A DNA stretch of 64,000 bases from CAWAYH01 sp963786195 (GCA_963786195.1 CAWAYH010000005.1:1-64000); one strand, 5' to 3'. Shown: positions 8,114-17,885, counted from the first letter of the stretch. Notes: generated from the sequence alone by a model not told the origin. Translations and numbers: made by a program.

Positions 8114-8971
8114 GTGAAGGTGGCCGAGGTGCTCCAGGGCGGGCCGGTCGATCTGGCCGCCTCGACGATCAAGACCGGTCACGTCATCGAAGCCATCGAC
8201 GGCAACACGATCGACGCCGCGATGGACTTCTACAAGCTGCTCAATCGAAGGGCCGGCAAGTTCACGCTGCTCGCGGTCTACGATCCCGCGTCGAACAAGC
8301 GCTGGGAGGAAACCGTCAAGCCGGTGGACGGTGGCGAAGAAGGCGAGCTGCTCTACAAACGCTGGGTACGGCGTCGTCGAGCGGATGTCGAGAAGCTGTC
8401 CGGCGGCAAAATCGGTTACGTCCACGTCCGTTCGAACAACGATGCGAGCATGCGCGTCGTCTTCGAGGAGGCGCTCGGACTGAACCTGAAGAAGGACGCC
8501 CTCGTCGTCGACACGCGCTTCAACGGCGGCGGCAACATCCACGAGCAGTTGTCCGATTTCCTGAGCGGCAAGAAGTACTTCGACGTCGTGCCGCACGGGC
8601 AATACGTCGGCAGCCAGCCGTTCGACAAGTGGATCAAGCCGTCGATCGTGGTCATGGGGGAGAGCAACTACTCGGATGCGCACCTGTTCCCCCTGGCCTA
8701 CAAGGCCAAGAACATCGGGCTGCTGGTCGGGATGCCGGTGCCGGGCACCGGCACGTTCGTCTGGTGGGAAAACCAGATCGACCCCACCCTGCGTTTCGGG
8801 ATTCCGATGGGATGCTGGCGAACGCTCGACGGAAAGTGCGGCGAGAACAACCAGACGGAGCCTGACATCCGGGTCGCCAATGAACCCGAGGTCATGACCG
8901 GCGGCCGCGATCAACAGCTCGAGGCGGCCGTCAGGGAATTGATGAAGAAGAAGCAGACCGATCAGCAGTAG
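8114..8971 (+). CDS. Tricorn-like protease, PDZ and catalytic C2 domain (frameshifted)
   Basis: This is the C-terminal part of the tricorn-like gene. Coding similarity in this frame starts at about 8032, before the GTG at 8114. It carries the PDZ domain (GVKVAEVLQGGPVDLAAS) and the S41-like catalytic domain: GKIGYVHVRSNND, LVVDTRFNGGGNIHEQLSDF, and VVMGESNYSDAHLF with the probable nucleophile Ser before Asp. It ends with a Lys-rich tail. With the indels corrected, the protein would be about 1,085 residues, the usual size for bacterial tricorn homologues. It faces the next gene convergently. Confidence 0.8.
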   Translation: MKVAEVLQGGPVDLAASTIKTGHVIEAIDGNTIDAAMDFYKLLNRRAGKFTLLAVYDPASNKRWEETVKPVDGGEEGELLYKRWVRRRRADVEKLSGGKIGYVHVRSNNDASMRVVFEEALGLNLKKDALVVDTRFNGGGNIHEQLSDFLSGKKYFDVVPHGQYVGSQPFDKWIKPSIVVMGESNYSDAHLFPLAYKAKNIGLLVGMPVPGTGTFVWWENQIDPTLRFGIPMGCWRTLDGKCGENNQTEPDIRVANEPEVMTGGRDQQLEAAVRELMKKKQTDQQ

Positions 8972-8983
8972 CCAGGACGCGCG

Positions 8984-10465
8984 TCATTGCCTGACGCGCT
9001 CCACGTAACTGTCGCCCGTGACCATCCGGACGACCTGCCCGTTCTCCTCGACGAAGCGCACGACTTCGCCGACGGGGCCGCCGCCCCCCGGTGCCAGATA
9101 GCGGAACGTCCCGTCGCCGAGCGGCTCGAGCTCGATCGGGGCATCCAGATTCGGCGAGTCCGGGTTGATGATCACGAGCTTCTCGTTGAGCTCCGCCACG
9201 TGCGAGTCGCCGCCGCGGCCGCGATACAACCCCGCGAACCGCGACCACGCGGGATTCCACTTCACCTTCTCCGGCACGCTGCCCGCCGCCTTCGCGACGG
9301 CCTCGCCCACGGTGTTCATCAGCTGCGTCGCGATGGCACCAGCGTCGCCGTCCTGCGCGTTGGTCAGGACGATGACGCCGACCTTGCCGGCCGGATCGAT
9401 CAGCGTGTGCGTGATGTAGCCCGGATAGCTGCCGCCGTGTCCGACGTAGATCTTGTCGCGATTGCGCGTGACTGCGAAGCCGATGCCGTTGCCGCGCGTC
9501 CAGTTGTTCTCGAGCATGCGCACGCGGTGCATCTCGCGCAGGCTCGCCGTGCTCAGGATGCGTTCGCCGCCCGCGGCGCCCTTTCGAAACTGCGCGGAGA
9601 CGAAGCGGGCCATGTCCTCGACGGTCGAGGTGATGCCGGTCGCGGCGGCCATCCCGCGCGCATCGATGAACGGCATGATCGACCGCGATCCGTCGGGCAT
9701 CCGCCGGCCGTAGCCGGTCGCGAGCCCCGGGACCTCCCTGTCGACGCTGGAGTTCACCATCCCGAGCGGTTGATAGATGTGACGGGTCACGTAGTCCGCC
9801 CACGACTCGCCGCTGACCTGCTCGACGATGAGCCCGGCGACGGTGTAGGCGAGGTTCGAGTACTTCCAGCGGGTCTCGGGAGGAAACGCGGCCTGCCGCT
9901 TCGGCATGAGCGCCTTCAGCTCGTCGCGCGTCGGGAACGCGAACGTCGTCCAGTGATCCGCCGCCTCGCGCGGCAGACCGGAGCTGTGTGTCAGCAGCTC
10001 CTCGATGGTGATCGGGGCATCGTCCGGCCGTGCGGACGTGACGGCGAACCACGCCAGGTGCTTCGACACCGCGTCGTCCAGATGGAGCTTGCCCTGCTCG
10101 CGCAACTGCATGATGGCGGTCGCCGTGAACAGCTTGCTGTGGGAGGCCATCCTGAACTTCGTCTGCGGCGTCATCGGCACCGTGCCGGCCAGGTTGGCGA
10201 GCCCGAAGCCCCTCGCCCACACGAGCCGCTGATCGGAGACGACGCCCACCGCCATGCCGGGGAGGCCGCGGAAGCGAAGCTGTCCGTCGGCCCACGCGCT
10301 GAAGAGTCGCTCGGCTCCGAGGACATCCGGGTCGCTCGCCGGGTCCTTCACAGAGGAGCCTTGCGCCAACGGACGCGCAGTCAGCAGGGTCAGCGCTGCC
10401 ACGGCCGCGGCCAGCGCGATGCGAGATCGATCGACCGGGCGGGACACCACGCCTCTTGGCTTCAT
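8984..10465 (-). CDS. Secreted serine hydrolase, class C beta-lactamase fold
   Basis: ATG 10465 follows GGGGAGG by five bases and starts a signal peptide (IALAAAVAALTLLTARPLAQ). The catalytic domain has S108-H-S-K in RMASHSKLFTA, the YSN motif in WKYSNLAYTVAG and the HGG motif in YVGHGGSYPGY, so all three signatures are intact. A C-terminal beta domain (about residues 390-493, FAGLYRGRGGDSHVAEL) resembles the lipocalin-like extension of this family. It is likely a periplasmic peptidase or esterase. Its stop lies 12 bases from the end of the convergent tricorn gene. Confidence 0.85.
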   Translation of the reverse strand: MKPRGVVSRPVDRSRIALAAAVAALTLLTARPLAQGSSVKDPASDPDVLGAERLFSAWADGQLRFRGLPGMAVGVVSDQRLVWARGFGLANLAGTVPMTPQTKFRMASHSKLFTATAIMQLREQGKLHLDDAVSKHLAWFAVTSARPDDAPITIEELLTHSSGLPREAADHWTTFAFPTRDELKALMPKRQAAFPPETRWKYSNLAYTVAGLIVEQVSGESWADYVTRHIYQPLGMVNSSVDREVPGLATGYGRRMPDGSRSIMPFIDARGMAAATGITSTVEDMARFVSAQFRKGAAGGERILSTASLREMHRVRMLENNWTRGNGIGFAVTRNRDKIYVGHGGSYPGYITHTLIDPAGKVGVIVLTNAQDGDAGAIATQLMNTVGEAVAKAAGSVPEKVKWNPAWSRFAGLYRGRGGDSHVAELNEKLVIINPDSPNLDAPIELEPLGDGTFRYLAPGGGGPVGEVVRFVEENGQVVRMVTGDSYVERVRQ

Positions 10466-10597
10466 CACGTCCTCCCCTCGTTGCGGACCCGATTCGGTGC
10501 CGGATTGTAGCAGGCGGGTGACTGGCATCGATGTCGAGGTCACACGAACCTCCGCGCCCCTGGGCTGCATAGGCCGGAGGACGGCGCGTCCGGTCTA

Positions 10598-10617
10598 TGT
10601 GGTCACATTGTGGTACA
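10598..10617 (+). promoter_or_regulatory. Direct repeats upstream of the antitoxin gene, candidate operator
   Basis: TGTGGTCACA (from 10598) and TGTGGTACAC (from 10609) are near-identical direct repeats spaced 11 bp, one helical turn, and lie 30-50 bp before the antitoxin start. Toxin-antitoxin complexes typically bind such repeats to autoregulate. The assignment rests on position and repetition only. Confidence 0.4.
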
Positions 10618-10646
10618 CTTGTAGTCTCTTCGTGGAGAGCCGCGAG

Positions 10647-10919
10647 ATGGATACCGTGGGCATCCGAGAATTGAAGGCGCACCTGAGCCGGCACTTGAAG
10701 CGGGTGCGATCCGGCGCCAGGCTCGTGGTGACCGAACGGGGACGTTCCATCGCCACCATCAGTCCGGTCGATGCACCAGCTGACGTCGACTGGGCCCACC
10801 GGCTCGTTGCCGAAGGGCGAGCCCGCTGGAGCGGCGGCAAGCCCGTGGGCAGCCTGCGACCGGCGCGCCTTACCGGAGCGCGAACCGTTGCCGATGCGGT
10901 GCTCGAGGATCGCGGGTGA
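10647..10919 (+). CDS. Phd/YefM-type antitoxin
   Basis: The 90-residue product begins MDTVGIRELKAHLSRHLKRV and continues ARLVVTERGRSIATISP, the standard Phd/YefM N-terminal DNA-binding fold. The C-terminal half (RWSGGKPVGSLRPARL) is the disordered toxin-binding tail, common in antitoxins that pair with PIN toxins. It would bind its own promoter and neutralise the following toxin. GCCGCGAGATG provides a weak GAG ribosome site. Its TGA overlaps the toxin GTG in GTGA, indicating coupled translation. Confidence 0.88.
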   Translation: MDTVGIRELKAHLSRHLKRVRSGARLVVTERGRSIATISPVDAPADVDWAHRLVAEGRARWSGGKPVGSLRPARLTGARTVADAVLEDRG

Positions 10920-11350
10920 CGCTCTATCTCGACACCAGCAGCCTGGTCAAGCTCTACGTGGTCGAGCCAGGCAGCAACGCGGTGCGCAAGCTCGTCGACA
11001 CCGCGACAGTCGTGGCCACGTCTTCCGTTGCCTACACGGAGACGCGGGCAGCGCTCGCGAGACGGCGTCGAGAGCGTGCTTTGCGCCCGGCCGAATTCGC
11101 GTTGGCCAAAAAGACGTTCGAGGCGGACTGGCCCAGATATCTTGCTGTCGAAGTCACGTCGGCTCTGTGTCGCGAGGCAGGAGAGTTTGCGGAGCGGTAC
11201 CGGCTGCGCGCATATGACAGTGTTCATCTGGCTGCTTTCGCCGAAGTTGCCCGTAAAGCCGGCGTGCGTGACACGCGTTTCTCATCCTTCGACGCTACGC
11301 TTGATCGCGCCGCACAGTCGCTCGGTCGCGCGTTGATTCGCGCCCGTTGA
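10916..11350 (+). CDS. VapC-like PIN-domain toxin
   Basis: This 144-residue PIN domain starts at GTG 10916, overlapping the antitoxin stop. Acidic residues expected for metal-dependent RNA cleavage are present: D6 in LYLDTSSLVK, E42 in AYTETRAAL, Asp in LRAYDSVHLAA and Asp in FSSFDATLDRAA. VapC toxins cut tRNA or rRNA when freed from the antitoxin. The pair is complete and appears functional; the exact RNA target is unknown. Confidence 0.88.
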   Translation: MTLYLDTSSLVKLYVVEPGSNAVRKLVDTATVVATSSVAYTETRAALARRRRERALRPAEFALAKKTFEADWPRYLAVEVTSALCREAGEFAERYRLRAYDSVHLAAFAEVARKAGVRDTRFSSFDATLDRAAQSLGRALIRAR

Positions 11351-11488
11351 CCGGCAACCTCCTCGTGTTGATTCCGTCTTCCGGCTCCGCCAGGAGGGCG
11401 ACGTGTGGCGCGCGGACGGCGAGCGTCCAGCCGCGAACCCGTGGGGCTATTTGACAGCGCCGACTTCAGGCGCTACCGTTGGGTGGTC

Positions 11489-11869
11489 ATGAAGCACCTG
11501 CGTCGGGTGCTCGCGCCGGCCACGGTGATCTGGCTGTGCTGCCAGGTCGGGACGGTGGCCCTTGTACCCGTCGCGCTGTGGTCCACTGCCGCGGACCCGC
11601 ACGCGGCGGAGTGCACGTGCGGACACGGCGCCGACGCCCTGTGCCCGATGCACCACAAGCCGGCCGGCGGGTCGGCCCCGTGTGCAATCCGGTCGGCGAA
11701 CAGTTCTGGAGCGGCGGTCCTGACGACCCTGGTCGGCATGGCCGGCCTCATCGCCGAACCGACGCCAGCGATTCAACCAGCAGCTCCATCCGTTGGCTGC
11801 CACGCCGAGGACGTGCGCGTCGTCGGTGAACGTCCCGTTCCGCCAGATCCGCCTCCCCCTCGCGCCTAG
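11489..11869 (+). CDS. Small exported Cys/His-rich protein of unknown function
   Basis: ATG 11489 begins a basic N-terminus and a hydrophobic stretch (VIWLCCQVGTVALVPVAL), a signal peptide or anchor. The mature part contains ECTCGHGADALCPMHH, a dense cluster of Cys, His and Met that looks metal-binding, then a second hydrophobic segment and a Pro-rich tail ending DPPPPRA. Length is 126 residues. It lies 244 bases upstream of the TonB receptor gene on the same strand, so a role in metal or cofactor handling at the envelope is possible but unproven. No family was recognised. Confidence 0.5.
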   Translation: MKHLRRVLAPATVIWLCCQVGTVALVPVALWSTAADPHAAECTCGHGADALCPMHHKPAGGSAPCAIRSANSSGAAVLTTLVGMAGLIAEPTPAIQPAAPSVGCHAEDVRVVGERPVPPDPPPPRA

Positions 11870-12113
11870 TCCGTCCCTCGTGCGGAGTGGCCGCGTGCAG
11901 TCGGACGACTGCGCGTCGGATGATCCGTCTGGTGCGGCGACGCATCACTTCGCATGCTTTCGCAGCGATTCGGCGTGCCTGAGAGCCACGTCCATCGCTC
12001 GCTGACGCCCGACCATCCCGCGTGATCGCGGGCATCTGTCATTGCTGGAGCGCGAGGTCTTCGGATCGTCGCGTTCGCGTTTGGCTTTGGCGCATTTCAA
12101 AGGGAGAACAACC

Positions 12114-14975
12114 GTGAGAAGGTCTTTTGTCGGGCTGATCGCCGTTGCGTGGTGCGCGATGGCGTCGGCCGACACTGCGTACGCGCAGGAGACGATCAAT
12201 CAGGGCACCATCAGCGGGCGGGTGCTCGATACACAAGGTGCTGCGGTTCCCGGCGCGGTGGTCAGCGTCCGCCAGACCCAAACCAATGTCGCGGTGTCCG
12301 CCACGACCGACTCCACCGGGCGCTTCCGCTTCCCCTATCTCAAGATTGGCCAGTACGAGCTGCGGGTGAAGCTCCAGGGGTTCAAGGAGACCGCCCGTAC
12401 TCTGACCGTGAGCGCTGGCTCGGCGTTCGACATCTCGATCACCCTGGAGGTCGCAGGCATCGACACCGACGTGACGGTCGTGGCCGACATCCCGGTGCTC
12501 GAGACCGCGCGCAGTCAGATCGCCGGCACGGTGCCACACGCAGAAGTGCAAAGCCTGCCGATGAATGGTCGCAATTTTCTCGACCTGGCGCTGCTCGTGC
12601 CTGGTGTGTCACCAACCAATACGAACAGCACGCAGCTTTTTGCCGAAACCTCCGCGGTTCCGGGTCAGGGGCTCTCGATCGCGAGCCAGCGCAACCTCTC
12701 CAACAGCTTTATCGTGGATGGCGTCTCGGCCAACGACGATGCCGCCGGCCTCAGCGGCATCACGTTTGGCGTCGATGCGGTCGAACAGTTTCAGGTCGTG
12801 ACCGGCGGCGGCCAGGCCGAGCTCGGCCGGGCGCTCGGCGGCTATGTCAACGTCGTGACCAAGAGCGGAACCAACGCGCTGCACGGTTCGGTGTACGGCT
12901 TCTTTCGCAATGATGCGTTCAACGGTGAGAACGCCCTGACGGGCCGGACACTCCCGATGGACCAGGAGCAGTTCGGTTTCAGTCTCGGGGGGCCGGTCCG
13001 AAGGAACCGGACGTTCTACTTCACCAACGTCGAGCGAAAGGTGCTCGATCAGACCGGCGTCGTCGCGATCACGCCAGAGAACGTCGCCATCATCAACACG
13101 AAGCTGAACCAGGTCGCGTACCCGGGTATGGCCGTGACGACCGGCATCTACCCCAATCCGGTACACAGCTCGAACGTGCTCGGCAAGATTGATCATCAGT
13201 TCAGCGGGGCCGATCAGCTGAGTGTGCGCTACGCGCTCTACGACGTCGTCTCCGACAACGCCCGCGGCGTCGGCAACCTGAATGCCCCCTCGGCATCGTC
13301 GGGACTCGACAACATCGATCAGTCGATCGCGATCAGCAATGTCTGGACGATCTCGTCGGACACAGTCAACGAGACCCGCGTCCAGGTTTCGCATGGGGAC
13401 CTGAAGGCGTATTCGACCGATCAGGTCGGCCCCCAGGTGGCGATCTCCGGTGTCGCGAGCTTTGGCACCCTCTCGAGCAGCCCGTGGAGGCGCGAGAACA
13501 CGCTCTTCCAGGCCGTGAGCAACGTGTCACACCGTGCTGGCGCGCACGCGCTGCGCGCTGGTGTCGATTTTCTCTTCAATGACGACACGATCACGTTTCC
13601 TCGCACCTTCCGCGGCAGTTACACGTTCTCGTCGCTCGCCAATTTCATGACCGGCAACTACAGCGGGTTCGCGCAGACGTTCGGCGACCCGGCCATCAAC
13701 CAGGGGAACCCCAACGTCGGCCTCTATGCGCAGGATGAGTGGCGGGTCAGCTCGCGCCTGACGCTCAACGGCGGCGTTCGCTACGACCTGCAGTTCGTGG
13801 ACACTATCAATACCGACACGAACAACGTCTCGCCGCGAGCGGGCTTCGTCTGGGCGCCCACCGCATCGGAGAAACTCCTGATCCGGGGCGGCGCGGGCAT
13901 CTTCTTCGATCGGGTGCCGCTGCGCGCGGTGGCGAATGCACTCTTATCAGCCGGGAACACGACTGACCCCGCACAGCTCCACCAACCGCAGGTGTCGGGC
14001 ATCCTGCCGACGCAGGCAGGTGCACCGGTGTTTCCCAATATCCTGCCGGACCGTCTGCCGTCCACCGCGCTCGTGTCGTTTACGACGATGGACAAGGACC
14101 TGCAGAATGCGTACTCGAAACAGGCGAATATCGAAGTGGAGCGAACGCTCGGCGGCAGCCGTACGATTAGCGTCGGCTACCAGTACTTCCGCGGCAGGAA
14201 CCTGCTGATGCAGATCAACCAGAACGTGCCGACGTGCGTGGCCGCCGGCACGAACAACGGCTGCCGGCCGGTCTCGACCTACGCGTCCAACAACCAGTAT
14301 CGTGGCGCCGGCGACTCGAACTATCACGGTCTGCACATCACCTACCTGCAGCGTCCGAAGAACTGGTCCGCTGTTCGCGTCAGCTACGCGTTCTCGAAGT
14401 CCATGAACGACCTCGGCGAAGCGTTTTTCAGCTCTCCGACTGATCCCACCAACGTGATGAAGGACTGGGGGCGCTCCGATAACGACCAGCGTCACCGCCT
14501 CGTCGTGAGCGCCACTGTCAACTCGCCGATGACGCCCGGCACGACCGCGTGGGAGCGAATCAGTCATGGGTTCCAGGTCAGCACGATGGTGCAGTACTAT
14601 TCGTCGCTTCCCTTCAACATCGTGTCGGGGGTCAACAGCCTGCAGGGGACGGCAGGACGTCCGTTCGCGGATGGATCGGTGTCCACGCCGAACTTCGATG
14701 TCCGCCAGGTGGAGTTCATTCCGCGGAACGCTGGCACGGGAAGCGACTTCTTCACGTTGAGCCTGCGCGTGAGCCGCTCGTTCCGTCTCACCGGGGGCAG
14801 CCGCATCGAGGGACTCATCGAAGCCTTCAATCTGACCGACCGGGTGAATCCAATCACACGCAACACAACGTTCGGCCCCGGATCGTATCCGTCGACCCCG
14901 GTGTCATCGTTCAACGCGGTTACGGCGGTGGGCGATCCCCGAACTCTTCAGTTCGGAGTGCGATTCATCTTTTAA
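12114..14975 (+). CDS. Oar-like TonB-dependent receptor
   Basis: GTG 12114 follows AGGGAGAA and starts a signal peptide (GLIAVAWCAMASADTAYA). Residues about 30-110 form a carboxypeptidase-regulatory-like domain (GTISGRVLDTQGAAVPGAVV, then YELRVKLQGFKE). The plug follows (LPMNGRNFLDLALLVPGV, FIVDGVSANDD, GGYVNVVTKSGTN), and then a large beta-barrel ending in LQFGVRFIF with the C-terminal aromatic residue. Such receptors import large substrates across the outer membrane using TonB energy; Acidobacteriota carry many. The reading frame is intact over 953 residues. It overlaps the end of a convergent tannase gene by four bases, hinting at plant-derived aromatic or glycan substrates. Confidence 0.9.
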   Translation: MRRSFVGLIAVAWCAMASADTAYAQETINQGTISGRVLDTQGAAVPGAVVSVRQTQTNVAVSATTDSTGRFRFPYLKIGQYELRVKLQGFKETARTLTVSAGSAFDISITLEVAGIDTDVTVVADIPVLETARSQIAGTVPHAEVQSLPMNGRNFLDLALLVPGVSPTNTNSTQLFAETSAVPGQGLSIASQRNLSNSFIVDGVSANDDAAGLSGITFGVDAVEQFQVVTGGGQAELGRALGGYVNVVTKSGTNALHGSVYGFFRNDAFNGENALTGRTLPMDQEQFGFSLGGPVRRNRTFYFTNVERKVLDQTGVVAITPENVAIINTKLNQVAYPGMAVTTGIYPNPVHSSNVLGKIDHQFSGADQLSVRYALYDVVSDNARGVGNLNAPSASSGLDNIDQSIAISNVWTISSDTVNETRVQVSHGDLKAYSTDQVGPQVAISGVASFGTLSSSPWRRENTLFQAVSNVSHRAGAHALRAGVDFLFNDDTITFPRTFRGSYTFSSLANFMTGNYSGFAQTFGDPAINQGNPNVGLYAQDEWRVSSRLTLNGGVRYDLQFVDTINTDTNNVSPRAGFVWAPTASEKLLIRGGAGIFFDRVPLRAVANALLSAGNTTDPAQLHQPQVSGILPTQAGAPVFPNILPDRLPSTALVSFTTMDKDLQNAYSKQANIEVERTLGGSRTISVGYQYFRGRNLLMQINQNVPTCVAAGTNNGCRPVSTYASNNQYRGAGDSNYHGLHITYLQRPKNWSAVRVSYAFSKSMNDLGEAFFSSPTDPTNVMKDWGRSDNDQRHRLVVSATVNSPMTPGTTAWERISHGFQVSTMVQYYSSLPFNIVSGVNSLQGTAGRPFADGSVSTPNFDVRQVEFIPRNAGTGSDFFTLSLRVSRSFRLTGGSRIEGLIEAFNLTDRVNPITRNTTFGPGSYPSTPVSSFNAVTAVGDPRTLQFGVRFIF

Positions 14976-16550
14976 GGTGTCTTACAGACGAAGCTTGCCG
15001 CGTCGTTCGTGTCTCCCGAACCTTTGTAGGAAGCCAGTTGCGGGTACGGACACAGGGGCCGCGTGCGATCGACGATGCCGTTGAGTGAACGTGTAGCGAT
15101 GATTCGGTCGGGCGCGGTTCCGTGCTCCACCCATTGCTCCAGCGCGGCCTGCATGTCGAACGTGTTGGGTCCCGGTCCACCGCCGCAATGAGCCATGCCG
15201 GGCGCCATGAACAACCGGTAGAAGCTCTGGACCTCGCCGGCCGCCTGGCTTCGGCTTGCTCGTGCCGCCAAAGAACGAGAGCACGCTCTCGTAGTAGTCG
15301 ATGCTGTTCTGCGGCGAGATCAGCTGATCGACCCACCCGTGGTACTGAATCAGCTTGCCGCCACGCTTCTGGAACGCGCGGAGGTTCGGATCGGTGGCGT
15401 TCAGGATGGGCGCGAACTTCGCTTCGGCCTTCACGTGCGCTTCGTAGTCGGCCGGATCGGTGAACGCGAACGTCCTCCAATCCCAGTTGGGATCCGCGAA
15501 CACCAGCCACTTGTAATGGGCGATGGGAATCGGGAACGGATTGGCGGGATCGCGGTTGGGCCAGAACGGCTCGCTGCCAGGCGCGAGGCCCGGATAGAGT
15601 TGTGCTCCGGTCCTGGGATCTTTCAGGCCCTGATACACGCGCCGCGCCGCTTCGGCCTGCGCCGGCGAGAGACACGATTCAGGCGCCTGGTTCGCCGTGC
15701 ACACCAACGTCGACGGATCGAACCTGCATCGCTGAGGATCACCGACGACGCCGTCGGTCACGCCGTCGGACGCGTCACAGGCTGCGAGCGCCCCGCGATG
15801 GAGCACGCCCAGTGCGGGTGGCGTCAGCCGGCTTGCCGCATCTGTGAAGACGGCGAGCGTCGCGTCGAAGTCGCCGGCCATCAATCGTGTCCAGTTGTTC
15901 GCCGGCATTCCGGCGACGATGCCGTCGTAGTCGGTGGGGAACCGTTGCGCCGACATCAGACCCTCGTACCCGCCCGACGAGCACCCGATGAAATAGGAGC
16001 GCGCGGCCGGTTTGCTGTAGAAGGCCTGCACGAGCGCTTTGGCCGCCATCGCCGTCTCGTGGTGGGCCCGGTAAGCAAAGTCGATCAGCTGTTCCGGTTT
16101 GTCGAACGCGAACTTTGCCGCGTTCCCACCCGGGCTGGCCTCGTGCCCGGTGTTGGTCGACGCCGTCGCGTAGCCTCGCCTCAACTGGTCGGCAAGAGGC
16201 CCGAAGGAAATGATTCCGGCCCAGCCGCCGTTGCCGACGCCGGCGAACTTTCCGTTCCAGTTGGCGAGCGGCAGCCAGACCTCGAAGACGATCTGTGATT
16301 CGGGCGTTGGCGCGATGACTCCCGCGACGCGGCAGAAGGGCGGGAGGTTGCCGATCACGTTCGTCGACCCTGCCGGCGTGAACGATCCCGTGCCGATCAC
16401 CTCGGCGGCGGTGATCTTCGTGTTCGGGAGTGGCTGCCGAGCCAGGCTCGCGCACGATTCCGCGGACGGTGTCTGCGCGAACGCCGCGGTGTGGACGATT
16501 ATCAGGGTCGCACTCGCCGCCCCGACGATTCCAGAACGTGATCTCATCAC
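14972..16550 (-). CDS. Secreted tannase/feruloyl esterase family protein (one frameshift)
   Basis: The product has a signal peptide (SATLIIVHTAAFA) and the tannase-family order of motifs: GNGGWAG, the nucleophile Ser with adjacent Cys in FIGCSSGGYEG, the Asp in YHGWVDQLIS, and the His-Cys pair in APGMAHCGGGPG. This is the CS-D-HC triad linked by a disulfide. The last motif lies in another frame, so one indel near 15250 separates FFGGTSKPK from AAGEVQSFYRLFM. Corrected, it is about 525 residues ending SFVCKTP. The family hydrolyses gallate or ferulate esters outside the cytoplasm. Confidence 0.85.
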
Positions 16551-16610
16551 TCGCGCTCCAGGTGCCGGTTCAGACTATCATCCTTTGTGAGCCAACCTCC
16601 CGAGAGCTGG

Positions 16611-17102
16611 ATGCGTCAGACACGCCTGCTCTGCACGATTGGTCTGAGCGTGTGGTCGGCCGTGAGCGCGGCCAGCCAGACGGCCGCTCCTGCAGCCCTG
16701 TCCGGGACGCTGCGGAACCATGTGAAGGACGAGCGGTTCGACATTGTCACCTCCATCAGAGGTCTTCCGCTCGGCGTTCGCGACGGGCTGCAGACGTTGT
16801 TCGGCGCTCAGACACTCGACATCGCCGAGTCCGGAGCCGAGTTTCAAGGCACCGGCGCGGTCGTCAATCCCAGGCTGCCGAGTCGTCGATTAGTTGCGGC
16901 CGGCTGCTCGACCGATCACTGCCTCGTCTACTACGAGCGCGGTGGGAGCGCCCACACGTGGTTGGTGGCGCTCTTTCATTGGACGCCTGCGGCGACCCGA
17001 TTCGAGTGGGGCGGTACTGCGCGAGGCGGCCTGACCACCATCGACGACGTTCGGAACGCCGTGCTGTCCGGAGGGGTGAAAGGCCCCGCCAAGGTCTGGT
17101 AG
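16611..17102 (+). CDS. Exported protein of unknown function
   Basis: A signal peptide (LLCTIGLSVWSAVSAASQ) follows ATG 16611; a GTG at 16587 would add eight residues. The mature part contains ESGAEFQGTGAVVNPRLPSR, CSTDHCLVYYERGGSAHTWL and a Trp-rich strand FHWTPAATRFEWGG. Two Cys in CSTDHC could form a disulfide or bind a metal. It appears to be a small beta-rich periplasmic protein, divergent from the tannase gene with which it shares a short promoter region. No family was recognised. Confidence 0.55.
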   Translation: MRQTRLLCTIGLSVWSAVSAASQTAAPAALSGTLRNHVKDERFDIVTSIRGLPLGVRDGLQTLFGAQTLDIAESGAEFQGTGAVVNPRLPSRRLVAAGCSTDHCLVYYERGGSAHTWLVALFHWTPAATRFEWGGTARGGLTTIDDVRNAVLSGGVKGPAKVW

Positions 17103-17210
17103 CCTCGGCGGGTTCACCCGAGCCCTACCCTCCCGGGAGTTTCGACGACGGATGCGCGCTACAGAACTGCCGGGCCAGCACGAACAGGGCAGCGATGACC
17201 AGCGTTTCGG

Positions 17211-17681
17211 TCATGGTTGTCTATCGTAAACCTGAACGCTCGAGTACTCCGTGCCGTCCCTGTTGCCTTTGGTCGTAACCGTCAACACCTTGCCGTTGTC
17301 TGAGACGGTTCGGGTTTCCGTCTCCACGACCTGCCCCCGAATCTTGCCGGTCCGCTCGACCGTTCGGTCGTCCACGCGTTTCAGTGACACCGTGCTCAGC
17401 ATGGAGTTCGAGATCGGATAGTCGTTGCCGTCGAATCGCGCGGTGTACTCGACGAGGACGCTTGGCTTGTCGGTGCTCATCGTGTAGGTGGTTTCCTTGA
17501 TGGCATCGCCAACCACCTCGAACTTCGTGATACGCCGATACGGCACGGCGCCGCTGAAGGTCGATTTCGCGTGATTCAGCGTCCATGCCCCGAGGGCCGA
17601 ATCGCTCACACTCTGGGCAACCATCACGCCCTGACCAACCGAGAGAACCGAAAGGAGTCCGAAGATGATGACGCGCTGCAT
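17211..17681 (-). CDS. Exported beta-rich protein of unknown function
   Basis: ATG 17681, preceded by AGAGGAGAGGGC, starts a signal peptide (VIIFGLLSVLSVGQGVMVAQ). The mature 130 residues alternate short strands (LGAWTLNHAKSTFSG, ITKFEVVGDAIKETTYTMS, RTVSDNGKVLTVTTKG). This pattern is seen in small lipocalin-like exported proteins common in Acidobacteriota. It ends near VQVYDRQP. No enzymatic residues stand out and the function is unknown. Confidence 0.6.
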   Translation of the reverse strand: MQRVIIFGLLSVLSVGQGVMVAQSVSDSALGAWTLNHAKSTFSGAVPYRRITKFEVVGDAIKETTYTMSTDKPSVLVEYTARFDGNDYPISNSMLSTVSLKRVDDRTVERTGKIRGQVVETETRTVSDNGKVLTVTTKGNRDGTEYSSVQVYDRQP

Positions 17682-17885
17682 CTGCCCTCTCCTCTGCCGG
17701 AAATCCGAAACATCAGCCCGCCCGCGGGTCGCCAGGATGCCGCCGATTTGAGCGAGAGTTGATCGACCAGATCCTACACCTATCACCCCGGACTGGGGCC
17801 GGCAGATGACTGCGCAATCTGCTACGCTCCTTGATCACGGCGCGGAACAGGCAAGCGACGTCGTCTTCGACGTCAGGAGGCGCAT

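Noticed and set aside
8987..10510. Long plus-strand frame opposite the second serine hydrolase
   Set aside because: The minus strand carries the signal peptide, SxxK, YSN and HGG motifs; the plus product has low-complexity Arg/Asp-rich sequence.
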